The translations under genes and the position numbers were made by a program. From positions 1-64,000 of the forward strand of contig JANXAP010000040.1 in assembly GCA_025062275.1 (NCBI GenBank): DNA of 64,000 nucleotides, read 5' to 3'. How positions within the stretch are numbered: the stretch's first letter is position 1; each line of letters starts with the position of its first letter. Source of the stretch: Dehalococcoidia bacterium (GTDB lineage: Bacteria; Chloroflexota; Dehalococcoidia; SM23-28-2; HRBIN24). This document shows positions 48,780 to 57,364 of this stretch, one piece after another. Below the pieces are notes generated by a model. The model searched no databases and was not told the origin of the DNA. It saw only the letters and a list, made by a program, of their open reading frames with translations.

Positions 48780-48920
48780 GGGGCATAAATAACGGCCCTC
48801 TTGCCTCCGAGGGGCCTTCTAAAGACCAGACGCCAACATAACATCCCCGCCCACCAGCGTCAAGCTGGTGGAAAGGAGGAGTCCCCCGTAGCCCCAGCGG
48901 CTGCTAAGATAGGGTTCGGC

Positions 48921-49688
48921 ATGTGGGAAGGGACGCCCCTGGCCGGAAAGGTGGCCGTGGTCACCGGCGCCTCCCGAGGCATCGGACGGGCCACGGCTAT
49001 CGCCCTGGCCCGCGCCGGCGCCGACGTGGTGGTGGCAGCCCGCACCGCCACCGAGGGGGAAGGCAAGCTGCCCGGCAGCCTGGCCAGCACCGCCCAGGAG
49101 GTGGAAGCCCTGGGCCGCCGCGCCCTGGCCGTCCCCACGGACCTGACCAGGGACGAACAGGTGGAGGAGCTTGTCCGCCGCACCCTGGAGGAGTTCGGGC
49201 GGGTGGACGTGCTGGTCAACAACGCCGCCATCAATTACATGGCCCCCTTCACCGAGACGCCGATGCGCCGATGGGACCTGGTGCTGAACGTGAACCTGAG
49301 GGGCACCGTCCTCTGCACAAAGCTCTTCCTGCCCCACATGCTCACCCAGGGACGGGGGACCATCGTCAACGTGTCCTCGTATCTGGCCGTGGCCCACATG
49401 CCTCGCACTCTGGCCTACGGCGTCTCCAAGCTAGCCATCGAGAAGTTCAGTCAGGGGCTGGCCCAGGAGCTGCTGGGCACGGGCGTTTCGGTCAACTGTC
49501 TGCGCATAGAGGCCAACGTGGCCACCGAGGGGTGGACGTTCCTCAACCCTGGCATCGACTTCTCCCACTGGGAGCGGCCCGAGGGGCCGGCCGAATGCAT
49601 CGTCTGGCTGGCCACCAGGCCTCCCAGCCTGACGGGGCTGGTGTTGACGCTGGCCGATGTGCGGCGGCTACGAGCGCAGATGTCCTAA
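48921..49688 (+). CDS. Short-chain dehydrogenase/reductase
   Basis: 255 residues. Rossmann motif GASRGIGRA, NNAAINYM for the NAG position and YGVSK (Tyr-x-x-x-Lys) are in place; LRIEANVATEGWTF follows, where family members close over the substrate. ATG 48921 was taken as start because a TAAGAT box lies 10 bases upstream; an upstream GGAGG at 48874 has no good codon at proper distance. It stands between the phosphoribosyltransferase and a lipoprotein gene of the opposite strand. Confidence 0.82.
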   Translation: MWEGTPLAGKVAVVTGASRGIGRATAIALARAGADVVVAARTATEGEGKLPGSLASTAQEVEALGRRALAVPTDLTRDEQVEELVRRTLEEFGRVDVLVNNAAINYMAPFTETPMRRWDLVLNVNLRGTVLCTKLFLPHMLTQGRGTIVNVSSYLAVAHMPRTLAYGVSKLAIEKFSQGLAQELLGTGVSVNCLRIEANVATEGWTFLNPGIDFSHWERPEGPAECIVWLATRPPSLTGLVLTLADVRRLRAQMS

Positions 49689-50464
49689 GAGCCGCCAGGC
49701 GTAGGGGTAACGTTCACTATCTGATACGGTGGCCGGAAGGCGTCGGCCGCCACCTCTTCGGTCACCTGAGTGGCCTCGAAGAGGCTGCTGTCCTGCTGGC
49801 CGTCCTCGGGGGTGGCCAGGGCCTCGGCCCGCAACAGCAAGGCGGAGTCCACAGCGAAGCACACCTCCAGCTTCTCCAGGGCCCCTGCCGGGCCTGCCAG
49901 ACCCGTACTGGTGAAGCAGCGGGCGGCGATGTCGGCTACCGTGCGGCTGGAGACGGCGGTGGTGCCCTCCCCTAGCTGCTGCAACACCGCCTCGGCCACC
50001 AGGCCCGGGTCGGCCAGCACCCTCGAGTCGGCCACGAAGGGCAGGGGCGCCACCGGCGACTCCTCGGGCCTAAGCCTGAGGCAGGCGTGCTCGGCGTCGT
50101 CGCACAGGTAGAGGTCGGTGCCGTCGTGAATGACGGAGCCAGACCCGCCGTCGGCCAGAGCTATGTCCATACGCCACTGCCTCAGGGAGGGCCGCCACTG
50201 GAAGAGGATGTCCGCCTCCTCGCGGACGCCGCGGGTCACGCTGCTGGCCTTGTAAGCGATGCGGGCGTCGCGGCTGCCCCAGCGTTGCAGGATGGCCCGC
50301 AGCTCGTCTTCCGTCTCCCGGGGGACCCCCGGCCGCCCCTGGGCGGACGGGGTCGCTGTGGAGGGGGCCTCGCCGCCTTCGCAGCCGATGGCTAGGGCTA
50401 TCAGGAGCACAAGGGGCAGCGAGGCCCAGGCAGCCAGCCGCCGCAACCCGTCCAACCCCGTCAT
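49685..50464 (-). CDS. Lipoprotein of unknown function
   Basis: 259 residues. A signal peptide ends with the lipobox LAIGC, so the protein is lipid-anchored at the cell surface. The mature part has a Thr/Pro-rich linker and then a beta-rich domain with four cysteines (YLCDDAEHACL, ARCF, VCF), loosely like LppX/LolA-type carriers, but I cannot assign it. It is 50 bases downstream of the lipid operon's acyltransferase on the same strand, so a role in lipid or surface export is possible but unproven. Confidence 0.7.
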   Translation of the reverse strand: MTGLDGLRRLAAWASLPLVLLIALAIGCEGGEAPSTATPSAQGRPGVPRETEDELRAILQRWGSRDARIAYKASSVTRGVREEADILFQWRPSLRQWRMDIALADGGSGSVIHDGTDLYLCDDAEHACLRLRPEESPVAPLPFVADSRVLADPGLVAEAVLQQLGEGTTAVSSRTVADIAARCFTSTGLAGPAGALEKLEVCFAVDSALLLRAEALATPEDGQQDSSLFEATQVTEEVAADAFRPPYQIVNVTPTPGGS

Positions 50465-50514
50465 CTCTCCCCGCCGTCCAGACCCTTAGACCCTACTGCA
50501 GAGGGGGACGGCGG

Positions 50515-51429
50515 TCAAGGCCCGTCTTGCGGGAACATGTCGCGGAAGGGGTACCACTGGTCGGGGTAGCGGGCCACGAAGCGCTCGAAGTGCACCAGCA
50601 CCTGCTGGGTGGTGCGGTGGGCGTCCTCTTCGGGGTCGAGACTCGGGTCAGCGAAGATGGGCGGGCTGACGTAGGCGGCGAAGCGTCCCCCGGGGCGCCG
50701 CACGGCCAGCCCCAGCAGGATGGGAGCGCCCGAAAGGCGGGCCAGCCGCGCCGGCGCCGTGGGGAAGTAGGTCTTGTGGCCGAAGAAGGTCACCGGCCGG
50801 CCCTCGCCGTTGCGCACGCCCAGGTCCAGCACCAGGGCCACCAGCTCGTTGCGGCGCAGGGCCCGCAGCAGCCGCAGGCCAGTGCCCTCGGTAGGCAGGA
50901 GGGTGACGCCCATCCGCTCGCGCATCATCACCACCCAGCGGTGCAGCCACCAGGGGCGGAGGCGGTTCATGACCGAGGTGACACGATAGCCGTGCAGGAG
51001 CAGGAGGGCGCTGGCGATCTCGATGCTGCCCATGTGGGCGCTGGTGAAGATGACGCCGCGCCCGTAGGAGCGGGCCTCCTCGAAGTGCTCGTCCCCGTAG
51101 ATGGTGACGCGGTCGCGCAGGTCGTCCAGGTCCCAGCCCTGAACCGAAACGAGCTCGGCGATATAGCGGCCGAAGTGACGGAAGCTGCCCCGCGCCAGCC
51201 GGTCCACCTCCGGGTCATCGAGGGGGCGGTTCAGCAGCCGCGAGTAGTTGCGCTTGGTGGCCTCCCGCTTCTCTCGCCAGAGCAGGTAGAAAAGGTCGGC
51301 GATGGGGGTCGCTACCAGGTAGCCCAGCTCCAGGGGGACGATGCTGGCGAGGGCGCGATGAGCGGTGATGAACCAGGGCTCCACCGCCTTGGTCGCGCCT
51401 TTGGTGGTCGCCTCCCTTGCCAGGACCAT
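50515..51429 (-). CDS. Lysophospholipid acyltransferase (LpxL/PatA-like)
   Basis: 304 residues. The acyltransferase block HxxxxE reads SAHMGSIEIA, with the second block VVMMRERMGVTLLP typical of LpxL and mycobacterial PatA. Such enzymes move a fatty acid from a carrier to a glycolipid or phospholipid. The exact start is uncertain (ATG 51429 or TTG 51435). It is the last gene of a five-gene minus-strand run with fatty-acid synthase-like genes. No lipid A genes are present here. Confidence 0.82.
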   Translation of the reverse strand: MVLAREATTKGATKAVEPWFITAHRALASIVPLELGYLVATPIADLFYLLWREKREATKRNYSRLLNRPLDDPEVDRLARGSFRHFGRYIAELVSVQGWDLDDLRDRVTIYGDEHFEEARSYGRGVIFTSAHMGSIEIASALLLLHGYRVTSVMNRLRPWWLHRWVVMMRERMGVTLLPTEGTGLRLLRALRRNELVALVLDLGVRNGEGRPVTFFGHKTYFPTAPARLARLSGAPILLGLAVRRPGGRFAAYVSPPIFADPSLDPEEDAHRTTQQVLVHFERFVARYPDQWYPFRDMFPQDGP

Positions 51430-51459
51430 TGCCAAGTTCGATGGTAGGGCACGGGAGCG

Positions 51460-51936
51460 CTAGGGGGAAGCAGATGGCCCCTCGCCGGGGGGCAGGCCGT
51501 AGAAGGCCCGCAGCCGCTCCGCCTCCGCCGGCCCGACCCGGAGGAACAGGGCCTCCGCCTCGGCCAGCAACTCGCCCCGGGCATCCAGCAGGCGGGCCTC
51601 GGCCAGGAGGCGCCTGCCCCGCGCCTCCTTGACCCTGCCCCGCACCTGTAGGGGCTGCCCCACCGGCACCGGGCGACGGAAGCGCACCTCCAGCCGGCCC
51701 GTGAGGGCCCAGGCTCCGGCCTGGTAGACGGCCCAGCCCATGGCCTCGTCCAGGGCAGCCGCCACCACCCCGCCGTGGACGTAGCCCGGGAAGCCCTGGT
51801 GCTCAGGCCTGGGGATGAAGCGCCCTACCGCCTCGTCTCCCTGGGCCTCGAAGGCGATGGCCAGTCCGTGGGGGTTGGCCGGCCCACAGCCGTAGCAGAG
51901 GTCGCGGGGGCTAGCGCCCCCGGGCGTCGCCGTCAT
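51460..51936 (-). CDS. Hotdog-fold thioesterase (PaaI-like)
   Basis: 158 residues, single hotdog fold. GCGPANPHGLAI at the start and YVHGGVVAAALDEAMGWA are the family signatures; the latter contains the catalytic Asp/His pattern. It cleaves acyl-CoA or acyl-carrier thioesters. ATG 51936 overlaps the end of fabF by 26 bases, which implies translational coupling. It lies inside the lipid operon between fabF and an acyltransferase. Confidence 0.82.
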   Translation of the reverse strand: MTATPGGASPRDLCYGCGPANPHGLAIAFEAQGDEAVGRFIPRPEHQGFPGYVHGGVVAAALDEAMGWAVYQAGAWALTGRLEVRFRRPVPVGQPLQVRGRVKEARGRRLLAEARLLDARGELLAEAEALFLRVGPAEAERLRAFYGLPPGEGPSASP

Positions 51937-53164
51937 AGCGGCGGAACACCACCGACGCGTTCTGCCCACCGAAGCCGAAGGCGTTGACCAGGGCGGTGCG
52001 GACCTCGGCCCGTCGCGCCGCCCCGGGCACGTAGTCCAGGTCGCAGGCCGGGTCCGGGTTCTCCAGATTGATGGTGGGAGGTATGACCCCCTCGTGGATG
52101 GCCAGGACGGCCGTCAGGGCCGAGAGGGCGCCGGCCCCGCCCAGCAGGTGTCCCACCATGGACTTGGGCGAGCTTATGGCCACCCGGTAGGCGTGCTCCC
52201 CCAGCGCCCTCTTGATGGCCGCCGTCTCGGTGGCGTCGTTGAGGGGCGTGCCGGTGCCATGGGCTACGATGTAGTCCACCTCCTCCGGCGCCAGGCCGGC
52301 GGCACGGAGGGCGCCCGTCATGGCCCGGGCCGCCACCTCCCCCGATGGCTCCGGGGCAGTGATGTGGTAGGCGTCGCATGTCATGGCACCCCCGGCCAGC
52401 TCGGCATAGATGCGGGCGCCGCGGGCCAGGGCATGCTCCAGCCGCTCCACCACCAGGGCCACGGCCCCTTCGCCGAACACGAAGCCATCGCGGTCGCGGT
52501 CGAAGGGGCGGCAGGCGCCCTGGGGGTCGTCGTTCCGGCGCGACAGGGCGCGCATGTTGTCGAAGGCAGCGATGGTCAGGGGGTGCAGGCTCGCCTCGCT
52601 GCCGCCGACGATGACCACGTCCGCCTCTCCCCGGTCGATGATCCATTTGGCCTCTACGAAGGCATAGGCGCCGGCGGCGCAGGCGGCCACCGAGGTGATG
52701 ACGGGCCCTTTGATGCCGTAGCGCATGGCTATCTGGCAGGAGGGCATGTTGGGGGCTAGCATGGGAACCAGGAAGGCGCTGACCCTGGCCGGCCCCTTCT
52801 CGAGGTAGGTGCGCTCCCCCTCGGCAATGTCGGGGACGCCCCCGCCGCCAGTGTTCATCACCACGCCAACGGTGTAGGGGTCCAGGCGCTCCACCGCCAG
52901 AGCGGCATCCTCCACTGCCTGGGCAGCGGCGGCGATAGCGAACTGGCTGAAGCGAGCGCAGCGGCGGGCCGTGCGCAGGTCCATGTAGTCCAGGGGGTCG
53001 AACCCCTTCACCTCGGCGGCGATGCGACAGCCCAGGCCCGAAGGGTCGAAGGCGGTGATGTGCCCCACCCCCGATACCCCGGCCACCAGGTTGCGCCAGA
53101 ACTCTTCCACCCGCAGGCCGATGGGGGTGATGCAGCCCAAACCGGTTACGACGGCCCTAGCCAG
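51911..53164 (-). CDS. Beta-ketoacyl-ACP synthase II-like (FabF)
   Basis: 417 residues. The active-site Cys is in SVAACAAGAYAF, the two His residues in IVAHGTGTPLNDA and KSMVGHLLGGAGA; the Cys-His-His triad is complete. It condenses malonyl-ACP with an acyl chain. The only reasonable start is CTG at 53164, 8 bases after AAAGGAGG, because upstream codons belong to the preceding gene and a later TTG would cut into the VVTGLG strand. It overlaps the stop of the HadB-like gene by 8 bases, so it is translationally coupled to it. Confidence 0.88.
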   Translation of the reverse strand: MARAVVTGLGCITPIGLRVEEFWRNLVAGVSGVGHITAFDPSGLGCRIAAEVKGFDPLDYMDLRTARRCARFSQFAIAAAAQAVEDAALAVERLDPYTVGVVMNTGGGGVPDIAEGERTYLEKGPARVSAFLVPMLAPNMPSCQIAMRYGIKGPVITSVAACAAGAYAFVEAKWIIDRGEADVVIVGGSEASLHPLTIAAFDNMRALSRRNDDPQGACRPFDRDRDGFVFGEGAVALVVERLEHALARGARIYAELAGGAMTCDAYHITAPEPSGEVAARAMTGALRAAGLAPEEVDYIVAHGTGTPLNDATETAAIKRALGEHAYRVAISSPKSMVGHLLGGAGALSALTAVLAIHEGVIPPTINLENPDPACDLDYVPGAARRAEVRTALVNAFGFGGQNASVVFRRYDGDARGR

Positions 53165-53576
53165 GGGTATCGCCTCCTTTCCGTGGCGGGCTTGCGGGGG
53201 TCTCGGCCGCCTCGGCCTCGGCACTCACCAGCACCTGCCCCTTACCGTCCAGCACTTCCACCAGGCAGGAGGCGCTGCCCCGCGGCAGCACCCGCACGGT
53301 GAGAGCGTCGCCCGGGCGGGCCGGAAGGCGAAAGCGGGCCCGCAGCCTTCCCCCCTCCAGCCAGCGACGTCCCCAGGCGCGGGCCAGAGCCTCGGACACA
53401 TAGGCCAGCAGCAGCATGCCATGGGCCACGGTGCCCCCGAACTGGGTGCGAGCGGCGAAGGCAGGGTCCACGTGCAGGGGGTTGTGGTCGCCGCTCACCT
53501 GGGCGTAGCGGTCTATCTTGGCCTGGTCCAGATGGCGGACCAGCTCCACCAGGGCCACGGGCGCCCCCTCCGTCAA
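53157..53576 (-). CDS. MaoC/HadB-like hydroxyacyl dehydratase, catalytic subunit
   Basis: 139 residues. The hydratase 2 motif YAQVSGDHNPLHVDPAFA includes the catalytic Asp and His; GTVAHGMLLL completes it. In mycobacteria such a subunit (HadB) pairs with a non-catalytic one (HadA or HadC) to dehydrate 3-hydroxyacyl-ACP. The start is TTG 53576, overlapping the previous stop (TTGA). The gene order HadA-like, HadB-like, FabF-like supports a role in chain elongation. The fit to the Had system is by pattern and not by test. Confidence 0.82.
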   Translation of the reverse strand: MTEGAPVALVELVRHLDQAKIDRYAQVSGDHNPLHVDPAFAARTQFGGTVAHGMLLLAYVSEALARAWGRRWLEGGRLRARFRLPARPGDALTVRVLPRGSASCLVEVLDGKGQVLVSAEAEAAETPASPPRKGGDTPG

Positions 53577-53986
53577 GGCTTCCCACCCCCAGCTGGCAGG
53601 CCCAGGGTGGCCCGCCCCGATACCAGCAGCTCTCCCTCCGAGTCCCGGACCGACAGCTCTACGCCCAGCAGCGCCCACCCCTGACGCTCGCTGCGACTGA
53701 CGATGGCCGCCTCGGCGGTGACCGTCTCGCCGCGGCGGGGCAGGCGGTGGCAGGCCATCTCTTGTGACAGGTGAAGGCTGCCCTCGGGCAGGCGGGCTTG
53801 CTCCAGCAGGGCGCGGACGGCCAGGGCCAGCACGGCCAGCGGCGGCACCGCCTGCGGCTCCAGCGCCGCCGTGGTGACGTCCTCGGTAGCTGCCAGGTAG
53901 GCGTCCACCCAGGCGTCGTCCAGGGTGTAAGTGGTGGGAGCGAAGCGATGGCCCTTGGGCAGTTGGTCTAGGCGGGGAACGGACAT
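53573..53986 (-). CDS. HadA-like hotdog protein, non-catalytic dehydratase partner
   Basis: 137 residues with a single hotdog fold (LSQEMACHRLPRRGETVTAE). It has no Asp-x4-His pair, as expected for the supporting subunit of a HadAB-type dehydratase that gates the long acyl chain. ATG 53986. Its stop overlaps the TTG of the catalytic partner. It is the first gene of the minus-strand lipid operon, which probably starts at the divergent promoter near 54165. Confidence 0.7.
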   Translation of the reverse strand: MSVPRLDQLPKGHRFAPTTYTLDDAWVDAYLAATEDVTTAALEPQAVPPLAVLALAVRALLEQARLPEGSLHLSQEMACHRLPRRGETVTAEAAIVSRSERQGWALLGVELSVRDSEGELLVSGRATLGLPAGGGKP

Positions 53987-54160
53987 GCCTGCCCTCAGCC
54001 TTCCTCGGGCACCGCTCCCCTGCGGTGGGGAGGGCGATGGCCGCAGCCCGCCAGCGGCCCCCCAGCCCCTCGGGGGCGGGCGCGCATCGGGGCCCCGTGA
54101 CGCATGGGGGCCGGGACTTCGGGCACCTGCTTCATGGCGGCCTTCGACGGGTTTATGGAT

Positions 54161-54210
54161 AGTATAGACCACAGGCCCAGGCCAAGAGCAACCTGGGGCG
54201 GTGCTACAAT
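54161..54210. promoter_or_regulatory. Divergent promoters between the lipid operon and the ferredoxin gene
   Basis: Minus-strand TATACT (54166-54161), with TTGCTC (54191-54186) 19 bases upstream, serves the lipid operon. Plus-strand TACAAT (54205-54210) serves the [2Fe-2S] ferredoxin, whose GGAGGG site and ATG follow. Between 53987 and 54160 I see no gene. Confidence 0.45.
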
Positions 54211-54225
54211 GCCCCCGGAGGGACC

Positions 54226-54537
54226 ATGCCCAGGATAACCGTCCTGCCGCAGGGGCTGACGCTGGAGGCCCGTCCGGGGCAGACCATCATGGAGGCAGCC
54301 CACGAAGCGGGCTATTACTGGCCCACCACCTGCGGCGGTCAGGGCATCTGCACCAGCTGCGTCTGCGTCGTGGAGGAGGGGGAGGACGGCCTGGACCCCA
54401 TGGGTCCCAGCGAGCGTCGCACCCTTTACGCCGAGTTCGGCGAGGCCCAGGTGCGGGCCAGGCGTCTGCGCCTGGCCTGCCAGGCGCGAGTCCGGGGGGA
54501 CGTGGCCGTGCAGAAGCGGGGCGTGCGCCCTTCCTGA
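54226..54537 (+). CDS. Plant-type [2Fe-2S] ferredoxin
   Basis: 103 residues. The cluster ligands are visible as CGGQGICTSC plus a distal Cys in RLACQARV, giving the C-x5-C-x2-C and late-C pattern. It carries single electrons to unspecified partners such as oxygenases or dehydrogenases. ATG 54226 follows GGAGGG at a close distance. A second, iron-sulfur ferredoxin gene follows with its own promoter. Confidence 0.9.
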   Translation: MPRITVLPQGLTLEARPGQTIMEAAHEAGYYWPTTCGGQGICTSCVCVVEEGEDGLDPMGPSERRTLYAEFGEAQVRARRLRLACQARVRGDVAVQKRGVRPS

Positions 54538-54538
54538 C

Positions 54539-54567
54539 TTGGCAGCCTGGGGCGGTGATGTTAAAAT
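54539..54567 (+). promoter_or_regulatory. Promoter of the 7Fe ferredoxin gene
   Basis: TTGGCA (54539-54544), 17 bases, TAAAAT (54562-54567). A leader of about 37 bases follows, with GGGAAGGG before the ATG at 54611. Confidence 0.7.
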
Positions 54568-54610
54568 CTTGCTATCAAGCTAACCTTCACAGCGCTATCG
54601 GGAAGGGCCC

Positions 54611-54895
54611 ATGGCTTACGTCATCGCCGAGCCGTGCAAGGGAGTGAAGGACGCCTCCTGTGTGGACGTCTGCCCCGTAGACTGCATCCACACCAGCGAC
54701 CATGACGACCAGTACTATATCAACCCCGAGCTGTGCATCGACTGTGCCGCCTGCGTGGACGTCTGTCCGGTGAGCGCCATCTTTCACGAGGACGACCTGC
54801 CCCAAGAGTGGCGCCACTACATCGATGTGAACCGCCGCTGGTTCGAGGAGCACGATGTAGGCCGCGGCTTCCGTCAGCGGACGGAGCGACGCTAG
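54611..54895 (+). CDS. fdxA: Seven-iron ferredoxin (FdxA type)
   Basis: 94 residues. The first cluster region reads CKGVKDASCVDVCPVDCIH, where the ligands suit a [3Fe-4S] site, and the second CIDCAACVDVCPVSAIF binds [4Fe-4S]. The acidic middle and the C-terminal tail are typical of FdxA proteins, which serve as low-potential electron donors. It is separated from the previous ferredoxin by 73 bases with its own promoter. Confidence 0.92.
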   Translation: MAYVIAEPCKGVKDASCVDVCPVDCIHTSDHDDQYYINPELCIDCAACVDVCPVSAIFHEDDLPQEWRHYIDVNRRWFEEHDVGRGFRQRTERR

Positions 54896-54991
54896 CCCGA
54901 GGTGGCTATCGGAAGTCGTTAGAGGAACGCCGCTAGAGGATGCAAATGTGCTATCATAGGATACGTTAATGCATGTGGCCGGGGGATAGCC

Positions 54992-55894
54992 ATGGACTTG
55001 GGGCAGATAGAGGCGTTCGTGCAGGTAGCCCAGCTCCATAGCTTCAGCAAGGCGGCCCAGGCCCTCCAGCTCACCCAGCCCTCGGTGACCGCCCGCATCC
55101 AGTCGCTGGAGCGGGAGCTAGGGGAGGAGCTGTTCGAGCGGGGCGGCCGCGGCGTTCGCCTGACCGATGCGGGGGAGGCCTTCCTCCCCTATGCCCTGCG
55201 CATCCTGCAGATCGTGAAGGAGGCGCGGGACACGGTGGAGGAGGTGCGCAACCTGCAGCTGGGGCACCTGCGTCTGGGCTCGGCCCTGACCATCAGCACC
55301 TACGTCCTCCCCAAGATATTGCACGTCTTTCGCCAGCGCTATCCGGGCATCAACGTCTCCATCCGCACGGGGCGGTCGGAGCAGGTGCTACAGATGGTGC
55401 TAGGGGACGAGGTGCAGGTGGGGCTGGTGCGGGCCATCCACCACCCCGACGTGGACACGGTGCCCCTCTACGAGGACGAGATAGTGCTGGTGGTCCACTG
55501 CGACCACCCCTTCGCCCGTCGGCAGCGGGTGACCCTGGAGGAGGTGGCGTCCCAGCCCCTCATCCTCTACGACCGCGGCTCCAGCTACTTCGGCCTCATC
55601 CACTCCTACTTCCGCCAGGCGGGGCTGGTGCCCCACGTGGCCATGGAGCTGGACTCGCTGGAGGCCACCAAGCGCATGGTGGAGCAGGGCCTGGGCATCG
55701 CCATGGTGCCCAAGGTCACCATCGAGCGGGAGTTGCAGGTGGGCGCCCTGGTGGAGGTACCCATCGCCGACGCGCCTCCGCCCAAGCGCACCATCGCCCT
55801 CATCCACCGCCACAACCGCCGCCGCTCCCGCACCGTCCAGGCCTTCCTGGAGGTGCTGGGCGAGATCTACCGCCTTCAGCCCGCCTCAGCGTAG
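54992..55894 (+). CDS. LysR-family transcriptional regulator
   Basis: 300 residues. The N-terminal winged helix-turn-helix (LGQIEAFVQVAQLHSFSKAA, TARIQSLERELGEELFERGG) and the C-terminal substrate-binding domain starting at about residue 90 are both complete. Its leader holds TATC-ATAG-GATA (54952-54963), a small inverted repeat that could be its own operator. Target genes may be the neighbouring ferredoxins or a distant operon; this is unknown. Its stop overlaps the convergent sigma-factor gene by 19 bases. Confidence 0.92.
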   Translation: MDLGQIEAFVQVAQLHSFSKAAQALQLTQPSVTARIQSLERELGEELFERGGRGVRLTDAGEAFLPYALRILQIVKEARDTVEEVRNLQLGHLRLGSALTISTYVLPKILHVFRQRYPGINVSIRTGRSEQVLQMVLGDEVQVGLVRAIHHPDVDTVPLYEDEIVLVVHCDHPFARRQRVTLEEVASQPLILYDRGSSYFGLIHSYFRQAGLVPHVAMELDSLEATKRMVEQGLGIAMVPKVTIERELQVGALVEVPIADAPPPKRTIALIHRHNRRRSRTVQAFLEVLGEIYRLQPASA

Positions 55895-56406
55895 CGGCCC
55901 AGGTCCTCCCTGAGGCGTCCGATGGCCCGGTGCAGCAGCAACCGCGCCGTGCCATGCTGGATGCCCATGACGCGGGCCACCTGCGGCCCGGGCAGCCCCT
56001 GCACGAAGCGCAACAGCAACGCCTGCCGTTGCCGCTCCGGCAGCGACCTCACCGCCCTGCGCAGGGCTGCAGCCAGCTCCTCTTCCTCCAGCTCGCGACA
56101 CGGGTCAGCAGGCTCCGGCGATGGCCAGCCCCAGAGATGGAGGGGCAGGACACGACGGCGGCGCAGATGGGCGTTGACGGTGCGCCGCGAGATGGTCAGC
56201 AGCCAGCTGAGGCCCGCCTCCAGCCGCTGCAGGCGGTGAAAGCTGGCCAGCGCCTGGAGAAAGGTGTCGGCAGCCAGGTCCTGGGCCAGCTCAGGGTCGT
56301 CGACCCTGCGACGGATATAGGCCAGCACCCGTCGGTGGTGCCGACGATAGAGCTCCTCGAAGTCGGCCTGGGAGAATGGGGGCGTCTGTCGAGCATTGGC
56401 AGCCAT
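55876..56406 (-). CDS. ECF-family RNA polymerase sigma factor
   Basis: 176 residues with region 2 (FEELYRRHHRRVLAYIRRRV, then TFLQALASFHRL) and region 4 (LPERQRQALLLRFVQGLPGP, then GTARLLLHRAIGRLRE). No anti-sigma factor gene is next to it. It has a strong promoter of the housekeeping type just upstream, so it is not visibly autoregulated. It overlaps the LysR gene at its 3' end. Confidence 0.9.
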   Translation of the reverse strand: MAANARQTPPFSQADFEELYRRHHRRVLAYIRRRVDDPELAQDLAADTFLQALASFHRLQRLEAGLSWLLTISRRTVNAHLRRRRVLPLHLWGWPSPEPADPCRELEEEELAAALRRAVRSLPERQRQALLLRFVQGLPGPQVARVMGIQHGTARLLLHRAIGRLREDLGRYAEAG

Positions 56407-56417
56407 CCCGCTTAAGG

Positions 56418-56446
56418 AATGTAGCGAGGCAAGGCAGTGTTGCCAA
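56418..56446 (-). promoter_or_regulatory. Promoter of the ECF sigma gene
   Basis: On the minus strand TTGGCA (56446-56441), 17 bases, TACATT (56423-56418), a few bases before the ATG at 56406. Confidence 0.65.
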
Positions 56447-56509
56447 CATTGTCGACCGTGAATCCCATGAAAAAAGTGTGAAGGAGCGCTAGACCAGCCT
56501 GTGCGGCTG

Positions 56510-57364
56510 TCAGCCGCCCAGGGCGGCTGCTCGCAGCCCCTTCAGGGCTTCCACGTTGGGGCGGTCGGGGCCTTCGCCGTCCATGCCCGGCACTTCCAGC
56601 AGGAAAGGCAGGTCACGGAAGGCCGGGTGGGCGATGATGTTGAGGAACCCCTCGTTGCCGATATAGCCGTGGCCGATGTTCTCGTGTCGGTCTACGCCGC
56701 CGGCCAGGGGACATTTGGAATCGTTGGCGTGAACGGCCACCAGCCGCTCCAGCCCCACCTCTCGATCGAACTCCTCCATGGCTGCCTCGAGCCCCTGGCG
56801 GCTGCGGACATCGTAACCAGCGGCGAACATGTGCTGGGTGTCCAGACAGACCTTCAGGCGCGGATGGGCGGCCGCCCGCACGATGCGTCCCAGCTCGGGA
56901 AAGCGGGAGCCGACGGCCCCGCCCATGCCGGCCGAGTTCTCCAGCACCAGCCAGGTGTCCTCCGGCGTGCGGGACAAGACCTGCAGCAGGCAGTCCACTA
57001 TCTGGCCGAACACCTCCTCCAGGCCTGCCCCCTTGTGGCTTCCCAGGTGGAAAATGACCCCCTTCATGCCTAGGCGGTGGCACAGTTCCATGTCCAGCAC
57101 CAGGGCCTCCACCGACTTGGCCACCAGCTCGCGGTTGGGGCTGGCCAGGTTGATGAGATAGGGGCCGTGGATGTAATTGGGCCCCAGCCCCTCGGCCTGG
57201 GCGCGGGCACGAAAGGCCTCTACCTCCTGGGCGCCGAACTCGCGCCGACGCCAGCTCTGGGGGGCGGAGGTGAAGATCTGCACCGCCTCGGCCCCCATCT
57301 CCAGGGCACGGTCGATGGCCTTGTCCACTCCGCCGGCGGTGGAGACGTGGGCGCCGACCTTCAC
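56510..57364 (-). CDS. nfo: Endonuclease IV
   Basis: 284 residues of the AP endonuclease 2 (Nfo) family, which cuts DNA at abasic sites with a zinc cluster. The N-terminus VKVGAHVSTAGGVDKAIDR and the metal-ligand stretches GVIFHLGSHKG, VLENSAGMGG, CLDTQHMFAAGYD and VAVHANDSK are all there. GTG start at 57364, overlapping the previous gene's stop (GTGA). Co-translation with an HMA protein is odd for a DNA repair enzyme. Confidence 0.94.
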   Translation of the reverse strand: MKVGAHVSTAGGVDKAIDRALEMGAEAVQIFTSAPQSWRRREFGAQEVEAFRARAQAEGLGPNYIHGPYLINLASPNRELVAKSVEALVLDMELCHRLGMKGVIFHLGSHKGAGLEEVFGQIVDCLLQVLSRTPEDTWLVLENSAGMGGAVGSRFPELGRIVRAAAHPRLKVCLDTQHMFAAGYDVRSRQGLEAAMEEFDREVGLERLVAVHANDSKCPLAGGVDRHENIGHGYIGNEGFLNIIAHPAFRDLPFLLEVPGMDGEGPDRPNVEALKGLRAAALGG

